From positions 1 to 64,000 of the forward strand of contig WNNJ02001492.1 of assembly GCA_012934845.2 (NCBI GenBank): DNA of 64,000 bases, given 5' to 3'. This DNA is from Pomphorhynchus laevis. Its lineage: Eukaryota; Acanthocephala; Palaeacanthocephala; Echinorhynchida; Pomphorhynchidae. The notes below the pieces were generated by a model. The model ran no database searches. It was given only the letters and a program-made list of their open reading frames with translations, and was not told the origin of the DNA. Below, one piece after another: positions 23,088-32,819 of the stretch. The first letter of the stretch is position 1. Every line of letters begins with the position of its first letter. The translations under genes were made by a program, and so were the position numbers.

Positions 23088-23219
23088 CTGGGTGCAAAGT
23101 AGAACAAGTGTTTCTTTGTTCACTTTATATTGTTGCCCGCTATGGGACCTTTTATTAGATTTAAAATGTTTTTACTTTGAATTCGTAATAAATTAATAAT
23201 TATTAAAAAAATATTGTTA

Positions 23220-23990
23220 CAACAGCCCAGGAGCATAAGCTCAAACTGGCTGGATCACAAAGCTCAAAACATTAAAAAAACAAAAAAAGAAAAAAGGCGA
23301 AACTGTCATTGTCGTGATTTAATAATTACCTTGAACTTCTGGACGGAACCGCTGTCGATTGTCGATGCATGAAGATTGTTCCACAGGTCTACATACACTA
23401 GGTCGGCGTCAGACAGCTAACGTTCAACAGTGTGTACATTCAACAATGCCAGTCTCTGGGTATAGTTGACACCACGCACTGAGGACACAATATGGGTTGC
23501 TTGTCGTAATATCCGTTCGTATATTTCCAATTCGCCAAGAAGCTGTGGGTGTATTGCAGGGGACGCGTATAACATATGCGATTTTATAAGGGGAGAGTGG
23601 GCAATGCGACAACTAACTGGATCGAGTTGGCCAAACGAGCGTCTTAACACGCCTAGCATACGTCAATATTTGGATGCGACATATTGGACGTGGACTCGTG
23701 TCTTCATATCTTCACTTACGATCACGCCCAGATCACTGAAACATGAAACCTTTTTGATGTTTACATCTTCTATCACATATGACCATACGATTTTTATTGG
23801 ACGTATGTGCATATGTCTACACTTATTAGGATTCAAAACCAATCCCTTTGCACGACACCATTTGGTGATTGAGTCTACGTTGCGTTGCAACTCAATTACA
23901 TCATGCATGCTTTGTATTATACGCCAAATCTTTAAATCATCGGCATATAGAGCGCTCTCACTGGATATGACATCAATCATATTATTTATA
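23220..23990 (-). mobile_element. LINE-H copy H1 (minus), 3' part
   Basis: The minus strand encodes the end of a LINE reverse transcriptase: ALYADDLKIWRIIQSMHD (catalytic YADD near 23934-23948), LVLNPNKCRHMHI, FSDLGVIVSEDM, then MLYASPAIHP and the C-terminal region to 23417, in two frames. The 3' UTR ends in a nested hairpin: CAGCC/GGCTG enclosing GAGC-TTAT-GCTC (23223-23252). It meets copy H2 head to head at about 24000. Confidence 0.75.
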
Positions 23991-24009
23991 TATAACATAT
24001 GGGTATATA

Positions 24010-24880
24010 CATATGTTATAGACCTGGATTCCATATATAAATGGTGTATATCTAATGGGCTGATGATAAATGCGACTAAATGTAGACATATGCGGATCGG
24101 CTCCCCAGACATTCGTTGCTCTTATAAAATTGGAAACATGTCGATTGATTCTACAGATAAAATCGATGATTTAGGGGTATCTACGCTTAATACGCTCGAT
24201 ATGAGCGCTCACGTAAATAAAGTTTCGGCCAATTGCCGTCGTACTATTGGCATCATTAGACGATATTTTGGATCACTAGAGGCATGTAGCTTCAGAATAA
24301 TATACAAGGCCCTCATCGAATCTCGAATGCTATACGCATCTCCCGCAGCGTATCCACATCTGTGCAAGAACATTGTGGCTTACGAATCAATTCTCCGGTC
24401 GGCTACTCGTCTTGTTCCCACTGTCAAAGACCTGCCGTTTGACCAGAAGTTAGAAATCCTAGGTGTTTCAACGGTCTGTGAAAGTTTGGTAAAAGCTGAT
24501 CTTATGCTGGTATGGAGGGCAATTTTATCGCCCACTCATCCCCTCAACTTCATGTTTTGCCTACGCAACTCCGAGAAATTACGTGGACATCGACTAACGC
24601 TCAAACATCGTAGAAAAGTCCATCGACACTATCAGGATATCAGAGATCGAGTAATAAAGAGTTGGAACAGACTCCCGTCATCTGCAATTAAATGCCGAAA
24701 CATCCGAGAATTTCGGCGTGCGCTGAACAGTGTATCGCTCTCATAGGAAGTCGAACCTGATTTGGATTTTTTTTGTTTTACTGACATTGTACTTTTTTTA
24801 CATTGAGATCCAGCCAAACGAGCCACCGCTCATCGGCTGTTGTATACTAATAATAATATATATACATATAACATATGGAA
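24010..24880 (+). mobile_element. LINE-H copy H2 (plus), 3' part
   Basis: The plus strand from about 24022 encodes the same region as H1, starting just after the catalytic palm: GLMINATKCRHMRIGSP, DDLGVSTLNTLDM, RMLYASPAAYPH, RVIKSWNRLPSSAIKCRNI, ending RALNSVSLS at 24746. The 3' UTR has the same nested hairpin with a different loop: CAGCC (24811-24815), GAGC-CACC-GCTC (24820-24831), GGCTG (24835-24839), followed by TAATAATAATA. The open frame extends artificially upstream to 23466 through antisense H1 sequence. Confidence 0.75.
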
Positions 24881-25209
24881 TTAAGGGAAGTTCGGTTTTT
24901 CGAGCTTTAAACACTGTTTAAGCGTGTGTTAAGGTGCCTATGGAGGATTATTAAAGTCACGGTACTGATGAGCTCCGTTAGAGCGAAACGCTTCTACCGT
25001 TGTTGAAGTTTGTCGTCACACATAGGATGACTGGGCATAAGTAGCGACTTTGAATATTGCGAGAATAATTCGGTTCTATTTCTTGGTCTAATGAGGTTAT
25101 ATAGAATGCTGCTTGGTGTTTTAATGCCACCTTGTGAGGAAAACAATGATTTATTCACGAGTACACCGTTTGGTGTCCCAGGGCAGGTAAAACAACAATT
25201 TATATTATA
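24881..25209. other. Spacer
   Basis: No gene or repeat was recognised between the LINE-H2 tail and the tandem array. Confidence 0.5.
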
Positions 25210-26572
25210 TATATGCTAAATAACTGGACTTCGATCATCAGCTCCATGTGGATTTAAAATCCGCTCCAGTTATTTAGCAGCACATATGGATTGAAAATCA
25301 ATCGTAGCCAGTTTTGGCTCCTGAACCACAGTTTCAAGCGATTTTTCGCTATACCAATTTATAAAATGACGCATTCCTTTCGGAATCCTGTCAGAAATTT
25401 CATGCCCTCGTAACCAACGGATACGCATTTGTGCATATAAAGAATAACTAGAAGGTCCACACACGCAACAAGCCAATAAAAACGCTTTATGCACCTGAGT
25501 TTCGTTTAGCATAGTGAGGAATTGCTGGTGTCTTTACAGTTATCACAAAAGCAGTCGAAACGCATCCTAATCACTTCATCCGACTGACGATGACTGCTGT
25601 GTGGTTAGGAGCGTATCGGAGTGATACATTAGACTGATGAAGCTGATGATCGAAGTCCAGTTATTTAGCAGCACATATGGATTTAAAATCAATCGTAGCC
25701 AGTTTAGGCTCCTAGACCACAGTTTCAAGCGATTTTTCGAACTACCAATTTATAAAAAACGTATTCCTTTCGGAATCCTGTGAGAAATTCAGTGCCCCCG
25801 TAACCAAGCATACGCATTTGCGCATATAAAGAATAACTAGAAGGTCCACACACGCAGCAAGCCAGTAAAAACGCTTTCTGCACCTGAGTTTTGTTTAGCA
25901 TCGTGAGGAATTGCTGGTGTCTTTATAGTTATCACAAAAGCAGTCGAAACGCTCCCTAACCACTTCATCCGACTGACGATGACTGCTGGTGGTTAGGGGC
26001 GTCTCGGAGTGATACATTAGACTTATGGAGCTGATGATCGAAGTCCAGTTTTTTAGCATCTCATATGGATTTTAAATCAATAGTAGCCAGTTTAGGCTCC
26101 TGGACCACAGTTTCAAGCGATTTTTCGCACTACCAATTTATAAAAAACGTATTCCTTTCGGAATCCTGTGAGAAATTCAGAGCCCTCGTAACCAAGCATA
26201 CGCATTTGTGCATATAAAGAATAACTAGAAGGTCCACACACGCAGCAAGCCAGTAAAAACGCTTTCTGCACCTGAGTTTTGTTTAGCATCGTGAGGAATT
26301 GCTGGTGTCGTTATAGTTATCACAAAAGTAGTCAAAACGCTCCCTAACCACTTCATCCGACTGACGATGACTGCTGGGTGGTTAGGGGCGTCTCGGAGTG
26401 ATACATTAGACTGATGGAGCTGATGATCGAAGTCCAGTTTTTTTAGCAGCTCATATGGATTTAAAATCAATCGTAGCCAGTTTAGGCTCCTGGACCACAG
26501 TTTCAAGCGATTTTTCGCACTACCAATTTATAAAAAACGTATTCCTTTCGGAATCCTGTGAGAAATTCAGTG
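25210..26572. repeat. Tandem array of ~390-bp units (about 3.4 copies) preceded by an inverted piece
   Basis: Units start at TCCAGTT at 25265, 25656, 26044 and 26433, giving periods of 391, 388 and 389. The fourth is cut at 26572 by LINE-A3. Each complete unit contains a hairpin with ~12-bp arms (CCCTAACCAC with GTGGTTAGGG). The array opens with an inverted copy of the unit junction: GCTAAATAACTGGA (25215-25228) pairs with TCCAGTTATTTAGC (25265-25278). On the minus strand unit 1 keeps an 80-codon open frame (25512-25270), decayed in later units, so the unit may derive from a coding sequence. Confidence 0.8.
25270..25512 (-). pseudogene. Unrecognised 80-residue frame in array unit 1
   Basis: Begins MLNETQVHKAFLLACCVCGP and ends ATIDFQSICAAK. 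Later units show the same residues with stops and frameshifts (for example KLATIDFKSICAAK in units 2 and 4). Amino-acid identity surviving next to frame-breaking changes suggests a coding ancestor, perhaps a 3' exon or a transposon end that was tandemly amplified. No family was recognised and no function is proposed. Confidence 0.35.
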
Positions 26573-26790
26573 CTCATCGCTGTTGGGGAGTCAACAGCGA
26601 TGAGACGAAAAGTTAAGAGAAGAAGGCGGAGTTAGGTGCTGATGTGGATGGTGGGCCAGGAGAGTTGGGCAAAATATGTGGTTGTGTGATCGAAGCGACG
26701 GAGACGACAGAGCACTCGAACGGCGGAGTTGATTATTCGTTGTAGAGGTGGGATGATGGATTTTGGAGAATTTGCGAAAAGGCTACAGCA

Positions 26791-27774
26791 CTAATCGATT
26801 TTGGGGAAAAGAAGCGATGAAAGAAGAGACATACAAGAACGGAATTCGATAATGGGGCGGATACGGCGGATGTCACTGAGAATTAAGTTAGACGAGCGGA
26901 CCTTGTAACGGACAAAGGGTTTAAAAGAAAGGTGATCATCGAAATGGAAACCTAAGAAAGTGAGATTGTGGACTATGGGGATGATCGATGAGGCAAAATA
27001 TAAAGTGGGAGAAGATATGTTTGGTTTACGGGGGAGGATCCACATTATTTTGGACTTTTCGGGCAGTTTAGAACGAGATGGAGATTGGAGAGACGTTTGT
27101 AGATAGAAGAAATACAGTTAGAGGCAGAAATATCAGTATCGTGTATGCGATGTGCGGGTGCATGAGCAAAGATGAGGATGTCATCGGCGTATTGCATGAC
27201 GTTAAAGGAGTAAGGTTTGATAAACGGAGAGAGATCGCCAAGCATATGAGATAAAAGCAGGGGACTAGAACTGAACCTCGTGAGACCTCGCAAAAAATAG
27301 GGATGGGAGGGAGGATGATGAATTAGAACAGACGTGAAAAGAACTGTCGGATAGATAGGAGGCAAACCATGCTTCGGAGGAGGAAGAAAAGCCGTAATCA
27401 TAACGAAGGTGCGAAAGGAGGACGGAGTTGCATTTAGTACGTAGTAGGTTGTAAAAAGACCAGCGAAGAGCAAGATAGGAATCAGGGAAAGACGGAGTGA
27501 TCGAGCGTAAATCACGTCTGAGAGAGCTGTGATAGACTTGAAAAGCATGACGAAGTCGACGCTTTGAGACTAGGCATTGGATGTCAAAACATAAGGCACG
27601 GTGCAAGCGACGGTGTGGATGGGGCTTGAAAGGTAAGAGAAGATCGAGAGTGGATGTGAGTTCAGAGTCGAAAAGAAAGGCGAGATCGTTAGAAGAGGAA
27701 TATGCTATTGTGGGATAGGATATAGACGATTTGAGTAAAGCTGAGCGGAGAAGAAAGAAGTCAAGATTTCTCAA
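26791..27774 (-). pseudogene. LINE-A3 linker and reverse transcriptase remnant
   Basis: Frames 27774-27265, 27548-27045 and 27045-26791 together contain the post-endonuclease linker (RNLDFFLLRSALLKSS), then a jump directly to SHLRYDYGFSSSSEAWFASYL. The fingers and first catalytic Asp block are therefore deleted. NVMQYADDILIFAHAPAHRI is retained, followed by the thumb down to LLFPKID. Frameshifts lie near 27290 and 27060. It cannot encode a working enzyme. Confidence 0.8.
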
Positions 27775-27826
27775 AGGGCGACGTAGTATTGTAGGTGTGT
27801 GAAGAGAGGTGTGGTTGTGAGTGAGA

Positions 27827-28552
27827 TCAAGGGTGACAGGAAAGTGATCGAATAGACCAGGATCTAAGATGGACAGTTAGGTGTATGCAGAAAAATGATC
27901 GTGGACAGCGATGATGTTGAGTGCCCCGCCAAGGATATGTGTGGGTAAGTGAAGATGGGTTTGTAGTTATAGTTGGATAGAATGTTGATGAGCTAGATGG
28001 ACTAGGTAGAAGAGGGGCGGTCGAGGCGGATGTTGAAGTCGCAAAGAACGATTGAAGGGATGGAGGACAAAGAAGAGTGATACAGAATGTCAGCGTGTTG
28101 GGTAAAAAAATGGAGGTAGGACCAGATGAAACAGGATGGTATGCAAAGGCGAGATCTAGAGTGATCGGGTTAGAAGAACGACAAGTGATTAGTACAAAAG
28201 AGCAAGGATTGAAAGGGGAAGTGATTTTGCGAATAGACGCAGGGTAACAAGCGAATGCGACAAAGCCGCCATGACTAGAGAATTTAGAAGGGGATGAGCT
28301 TAGCGGGCGAGTGGATTCGACTAGTGAGCAACCGGCAGAGAGCAAACGGTGGATGGAGAGATCGTCAGAATCGGAGTGTCAGGATTCGGTGAGGCAGAAG
28401 AGATCGATGGACTGTTTGGAGAATAGGTTGAGGATGAGATCGGATTTATTGAGAATAGATCTAGTGTTGATAAAGCCGAGGCGGAAACTGTGTTTGGTGG
28501 TGATTGGGGCTAGTGTTGAAGACACATAGGGGAGATGGAGCGCCATTGAATT
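27827..28552 (-). pseudogene. LINE-A3 endonuclease remnant
   Basis: The start (ATG near 28547, MALHLPYVSS) is followed by the LTES catalytic Glu and then TGA at 28381-28379. The frame resumes as MLSAGCSLVESTRPLSSS at 28345, and the GDFN-equivalent region near 28040 is shifted and damaged. This is the same domain layout as in A2, A4 and A5. Confidence 0.65.
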
Positions 28553-28559
28553 TTGGGGC

Positions 28560-29403
28560 GGGTGTTGACAACTTGAAAATTTCCGTCGATGTTTCGGATG
28601 GAAAGAGATGTTTCGCCGTTTTCCTAGTGACAGCGTTTTTCGATGCGGGCAGATGAGAGTTGAGCGATTTCGGAGGGGGTGCGATCGAGGAACATGGGCG
28701 TGGCTGATGAGGACATGAGTTTGAATCGTTGAGAGAGGACAGAGGATGCGTGAGAGCGATGCTTGAAAACAATTTTTGGAGAGGGGGCTGGGAAGGATTA
28801 GATTGAGAAGATTTGTTTAGGCGGATGAATGCGTCAGGAGAGGTTCTTGAAAATAGATGGTTTATCCGCAGGAACAAGAGACGAGAGGATTGGTCTGAAT
28901 GCGGAAACATCGTGGTTGAGATTTTCTTGTAGAGACAAAGAGGTAGAAGGAGTGATATTAGTGATGATGACGCAACGATCGCGCGAAGGGAAGCGTTTTC
29001 GTAAAGTAGGACGAGTAACGTGATTTGGTGAGATCACGATAGGAGAGATTGGAGTTGAGGATATCAAGGGAGTAGGTTCGACAGCGGAAGACAATGATGA
29101 GTTGGATAATATAGAGGGTGGTGAGCGATGTGTGGAAAAGTTATGAGTGGAAGGATTGTGGAGGTTGATGGAGGTGATTTTAATTGAGGGATGTAGGTTA
29201 TTAAGAAACGAGACAGAAAGGAAGATACAGAGGGTGTCGGGAAGTCAAGACATGGGATTAGAAGTGCATGTGGTGACAGGATCAGTGGGTCAACAAAGGA
29301 CATCAGAAACGACTGGGGTGGTTCGAGTGGACACGTTGGAGGTTTATATGTTCTTATGGAAGAGGTCGCGTATGAGTTTGTTGGCACAAAATCCACATAG
29401 AAC
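28560..29403 (-). pseudogene. LINE-A3 ORF1 remnant
   Basis: Reading the minus strand from 29403: the CGFCANKL half-finger, the SLNNLHPSIK-type block near 29190, RPTLRKRFPSRDRCVIITN near 29000, the FIRLNKSSQSNPSQPPL block near 28820, and the basic end near 28600. The frames are 29396-29064, 29094-28834 and 28910-28461. Stops and frameshifts separate them. The N-terminal half of the finger is absent. Confidence 0.7.
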
Positions 29404-29575
29404 CTTAAACCTTAAATGATTTAAGTAATAATGACATTTAAAATATGAATGAAATTTTAAATTATTATTCTCAAAAGGCTTAGCCATAAGGCTATTTTGC
29501 TTGATCAGTTTTTTTAAATGAAACTAAAAAAATAAGAAATGAAGAAAAATAAGTCAACAAGCAAAAAAAAACAAA

Positions 29576-31377
29576 TCACAGCAAATATGTCAATGACTCG
29601 TTTCTCGTCTTCTTGATTATCCATGTCTTTAATAATTTTTTGAACAAATGCAGACTCCGGGCGAAAGCAATTTCCTCAGACAGAGAATTCCACATATTAA
29701 GTACCCTGTGCGACAGTCTCCGGCATTTTAGATACCTTCCAAGTTTTGTTTTATAGACAGTTTTGCTATGACCTCTCAAAATCGATGAACGTAATGTGAT
29801 CGAATCACTCGGATAACCGTCCAACCGGTGTACAAGCGCATACATTACTATCAAGTCAAGAAACCAAAATCGTGATGACATCGGTTAGATTTTTATCAAA
29901 TCTAATCGAGATGCAAAATCCACTCTCGCATTTGAACCTAAACGAGAACCTCGCCTTAGGACTGACTCAATATCTGTCCTTTCTTGTTTGGTGACCGGGA
30001 AAGAAGCCTGAATTGCATGCTCTAAATGCGGACGAACTAACGTGTTAAACAAATTTCTAAAGACATTAGTGGTTATCTTAAGGAATGAGTTCTTTACAAT
30101 ATATAGTGCACAAGTAGCGCTTTTTATTGCTCTTTCACTATTAAGTTTAGTTTTTAATGATGCCTGCACGATAATTCCTAAATCCCTATGATGTGATACT
30201 TCAGTGAGAAGAACATCTCCGATATGATATGTAAAATTACTGGATTTTTTACCCATCCTCATAAGTATACACTTATCAACGTTAAGATGTAATGCAGTAG
30301 AGCGACACCAATCATGAACTCGATCTAAGTCTGCCTGTAAAGAATTACAGTCATCAATATTTCGTATAGCAGTCCAAATTTTAAGATCATCAGCAAATGC
30401 CAAGTAAGTGCTCTCGATACGTCATAGTAAATCGTTAAGGAACGTGATTAATAATAGGGGACCTAGTGCAGAACCCTGAGAGACACCTGTCGACATACTT
30501 CTTTCTGCAGATAAAGACTCACCAACTCTTACCTTAAACGTACACAATGAAAGAAAATTTTCAATCCAAGAGCAGATTACAGGAGGAACGCCGTAGTGAA
30601 TTAAGAGTGACACAAGACCTTTATGAAAAACACGATCAAAGGCTTTCAAAAAATCTAGAAACACGACGTCGAGACAAAGTCCTGAGCTTAGTACTTTCAT
30701 CCAACTCTCTCGGGGTAAGCAAGTTATATAGATATGAACAGCCTTGTATGAATCCGTGTTTAGAATCAGTAAGAATGCTCTTAAAGTTTAGATGCTCGAG
30801 TAGCCTTTTGGCAATACTTCGTTCTAGTAATTTAGAGAGAACACTGGTCAAACTGATTAGGCGAAAATCTAAACAAGAAACCGCTGGCTGTTTTTTAGGG
30901 ATTGACACAACAATAGAAGACTTCCATATTGCAGGAATCCACGAATTGATCAGGCTAAATGAAAATATATGAGCTAAAACACTACTTACGGCAGGTCCAA
31001 CCGCATTAATTAGGTAAGGTAAAATATCATCTGGACTAGGAGAGCCAAATCAATCAAGACCAGTGATTCGGTGCAATACTTCAGATGCACTGATTGGTTT
31101 AACGAGATTCTGAGTAATATTGTGAATGGATCCATCAAAAGAGTAAATATCCGAAACAATAGTCGATAGAGAATGGAAGCTGTCCGCTAGGCATTCAGCA
31201 TTTTTTAGACTCAGTGGAATAAACATATTCACCTGAAGTAATGAATGCTATATTAGAGGGAAGTATCCTTGAACCTTTCACATATGACCAAAAACGCTTT
31301 GGTTGATTCCCAATGCGATTTGCAATACCATCTTCAAATGCTATTCGCTTATGTATTTTCAATCTATTGCATCGCAT
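29576..31377 (-). pseudogene. LINE-G reverse transcriptase and C-terminal region
   Basis: Ordered pieces on the minus strand: linker KIHKRIAFEDGIANRIGN (31377-31195), ADSFHSLST (31232-31050), then the fingers in ISLTSVLSKLLERSIAKRLL (30908-30636). VVFLDFLKAFDRVFHKGL and GVSQGSALGP follow (30700-30422), then the catalytic AFADDLKIW (30403-29885) with DLGIIVQASLKTK and RPHLEHAIQASFPV, and the final KCRRLSHRVLNMWNSL piece (29881-29576). The catalytic Asp pair is intact but stops and frameshifts separate the blocks. Confidence 0.8.
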
Positions 31378-31985
31378 GAAGTTACAGACTTACTCAGTTC
31401 ATAATTTAAATCCCCACTATTTAAAGAATCAGTTCGTCTATGTTTGTAAATCTCAGCCTCTATTCTTTTGTCGGTTGAAAAATTGTCAGGAGTTTCGTTG
31501 GATTCACGTGAACTCTCATGTACCCGTACTGAACTTACCGTGGCGATATTCTGTATTAACCTCTCTTCAAATGCCGAATCGGTATGTCGCAATATAGTAA
31601 CGTTGTCCCTTGAACAATAAGATGTATTCTGTGACGATATATAAGTCATCGGTAAATTACCAAACACTATACGACACTCATCATCAGCATCATCGGTAGT
31701 GAGCGCATCCAATTCACGACCAGTCACCACTCCTGAATTTCCAGAGTTCACTATGGTCTTTGTGTCATTGTTCGTTGATGTGAGTTTCGACGACGAAGAA
31801 CACTTACTGAACATCTCAGCACAACAGAAACCGCAGAAGAATTTTTTATCAGTGAATGTATCTTTTTTACAAGATAAAACACTGACAGTCGTCCATACAT
31901 CACAATATTCTTTAACGCACTCTATCTGGAGACTTAAATACCCTGATTTCTTTGTTTATTTTTTTGCCATTTCCTCGTTGATTGT
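31359..31985 (-). pseudogene. LINE-G ORF1 N-terminal part with Cys4 finger
   Basis: The plausible start is an ATG near 31971 (MAKK) with a TAA at codon 5. The same frame then gives IECVKEYCDVWTTV and KKFFCGFCCAEMFSK, the Cys4 finger shared with families A, D and F, followed by a Ser/Thr/Asp-rich region in the 151-residue open frame 31814-31359. It ends at the deletion junction near 31375. Confidence 0.6.
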
Positions 31986-32104
31986 CCAATATTGTAATTA
32001 TTGTATGACCTCTCTTTGCTCTCTCTTTGTAAGTAGTTAGTAATCCAATGTAGTTAGTTAATACAATTTAGTTAGTATTGTAAGAGCGGGACTTGTATGA
32101 GCTA
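31986..32104. other. Short spacer
   Basis: Contains short direct repeats of TAGTTAGT between 32033 and 32080 and no coding region. Confidence 0.4.
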
Positions 32105-32140
32105 TTGAGCGGAGCGAGCCGATCTGAAACTCATTGTATG
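32105..32140 (+). repeat. Left terminal inverted repeat of a 3.5-kb composite
   Basis: GAGCGGAGCGAGCCGATCTG (from about 32107), followed by one mismatch and AACTCATTGTAT, is the reverse complement of 35588-35618 just after the PLE2 stop codon. About 30 of 32 bases match. PLEs often carry inverted or tandem terminal copies, so this is probably a second copy of the PLE2 3' end in opposite orientation. Confidence 0.7.
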
Positions 32141-32324
32141 TTAATTTATCTCTTAAACTTTTATAAGATAAACTTATAATTAACATTTTTAATATATAAT
32201 TTATATATGCATATAATTATTATATGAACATATAAATGTACATATAATAATTTTGACTATTTAATTTAGGGATGCTCTTACTATTCTTGATTTAAAAAAT
32301 ATAAGTAATTAAAGAAAGCATTTT

Positions 32325-32460
32325 AAAATGACACGTGGTAAACCTTCACAAGAAATAGTGTTGTAAATGTAATGGACAAGCGACTAAATATAAAAATTGC
32401 AAATGCCGTAAGGTTGGACGTTCATGTTTTTACTGTGCAGCTAATAATTCTAACAATAAT
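32325..32460 (+). pseudogene. LINE-E copy E4: N-terminal Cys-rich domain fragment
   Basis: An ATG at 32329 opens MTRGKPSQE; one base shift later the sequence gives CKCNGQATKYKNCKCRKVG and SCFYCAANNSNNN, the same Cys pattern as 20925-21030. The same relation between the MTR start and the Cys cluster in two copies supports a shared start. A SINE is inserted after 32460 and a DNA transposon at 32820. A short YADDVMS frame near 34275 may be a later part of the same element. Confidence 0.5.
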
Positions 32461-32678
32461 GAAGAGTGGTCCCGCTTTATCATCGGGTGCCCCTACGTCT
32501 TTCGACAACGCGATCTTGTGGCTTTGACGTGTGCTTACAGAGAAGTCAATAGAGAGTGCATGCTCGAGGTTTGAACCCCGTACATAGAGTTTGCAATGCA
32601 CACGCCTCCACCATTCGGCCACGCGGGCCGAATAGAGTTTGCAATGCACACGCCTCCACCATTCGGCCACGCGGGCCG
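32461..32678 (-). mobile_element. tRNA-derived SINE with duplicated head
   Basis: On the minus strand the sequence has RNA polymerase III promoter boxes: an A box TGGCCGAATGG (complement of 32611-32621, repeated 48 bp away) and a B box GGTTCAAACC (complement of 32568-32577), spaced as in a tRNA. The head is tandemly duplicated (32584-32631 and 32632-32679). The insertion is flanked by a perfect 15-bp direct repeat AATTCTAACAATAAT (32446-32460 and 32679-32693). The head resembles Ser/Leu-type tRNAs, but the anticodon arm is too degraded to name it. Confidence 0.75.
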
Positions 32679-32819
32679 AATTCTAACAATAATAGTAGTG
32701 TTTAAGGTTTTGGAAGAACATCACTATTATCGGTTCAGTGTATACAATCCGTCGAACTAAAAAAGGATTGTAATCAATATTTCACTTCAAAACATGATTC
32801 TTTTAAGGAAGATGCCTGC

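Larger units (their letters stand above)
20893..23090 (+). mobile_element. LINE-E copy E2, longest copy of an RT family with Cys-rich N-terminus
   Basis: An element in four blocks: a Cys-rich N-terminal domain (20919-21254), an RT N-terminal region (21443-22099), a gap where the catalytic RT core should be, and a C-terminal zinc-knuckle/nuclease-like domain (22120-23087). Related proteins are common in invertebrate genomes, where the block with VRPIGVGEVSRRIVGKI precedes a TQGDPL/YADD palm. Two other copies of the C-terminal or RT blocks (E1, E3) and one of the N-terminal block (32330-32460) occur in this window, showing it is repetitive. Confidence 0.65.
26573..29405 (-). mobile_element. LINE-A copy A3, truncated at both ends
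   Basis: A minus-strand family A copy. From its 5' side: ORF1 remnant (29403-28560), endonuclease (about 28550-27780), linker and RT (27774-26791, with a large deletion), then truncation before the 3' UTR where it meets the tandem array. The junction carries a perfect 12-bp snap-back (26573-26584 with 26593-26604). It has the TGA after the endonuclease catalytic Glu at 28381-28379, as in A4 and A5, although it is more diverged from them than they are from each other. Confidence 0.9.
29406..31985 (-). mobile_element. LINE-G, internally deleted non-LTR retrotransposon
   Basis: A minus-strand element with an ORF1 N-terminus (about 31985-31359), a deletion that removes the RNA-binding part of ORF1 and the whole endonuclease, then linker (31377-31195), reverse transcriptase and C-terminus (31232-29576) and a 3' tail. 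The tail has a TAGCC-TTAT-GGCTA hairpin (near 29470-29490) followed by AAGCC and AATAATAAT. At about 2.6 kb it is far shorter than LINE-F (~4.4 kb), to which its RT is most similar. Confidence 0.8.

Noticed and set aside
23466-24746. Single 426-residue protein on the plus strand
   Set aside because: Its first ~185 residues are antisense to the LINE-H1 RT; only the part after about 24022 is real LINE-H2 coding sequence.
25625-25660. CTGATGA...CGAAG word at each array unit junction, resembling a hammerhead ribozyme core
   Set aside because: The stretch between CTGATGA and GAA does not form stem II in either possible reading, and no pairing for stems I and III with a cleavage site was found.
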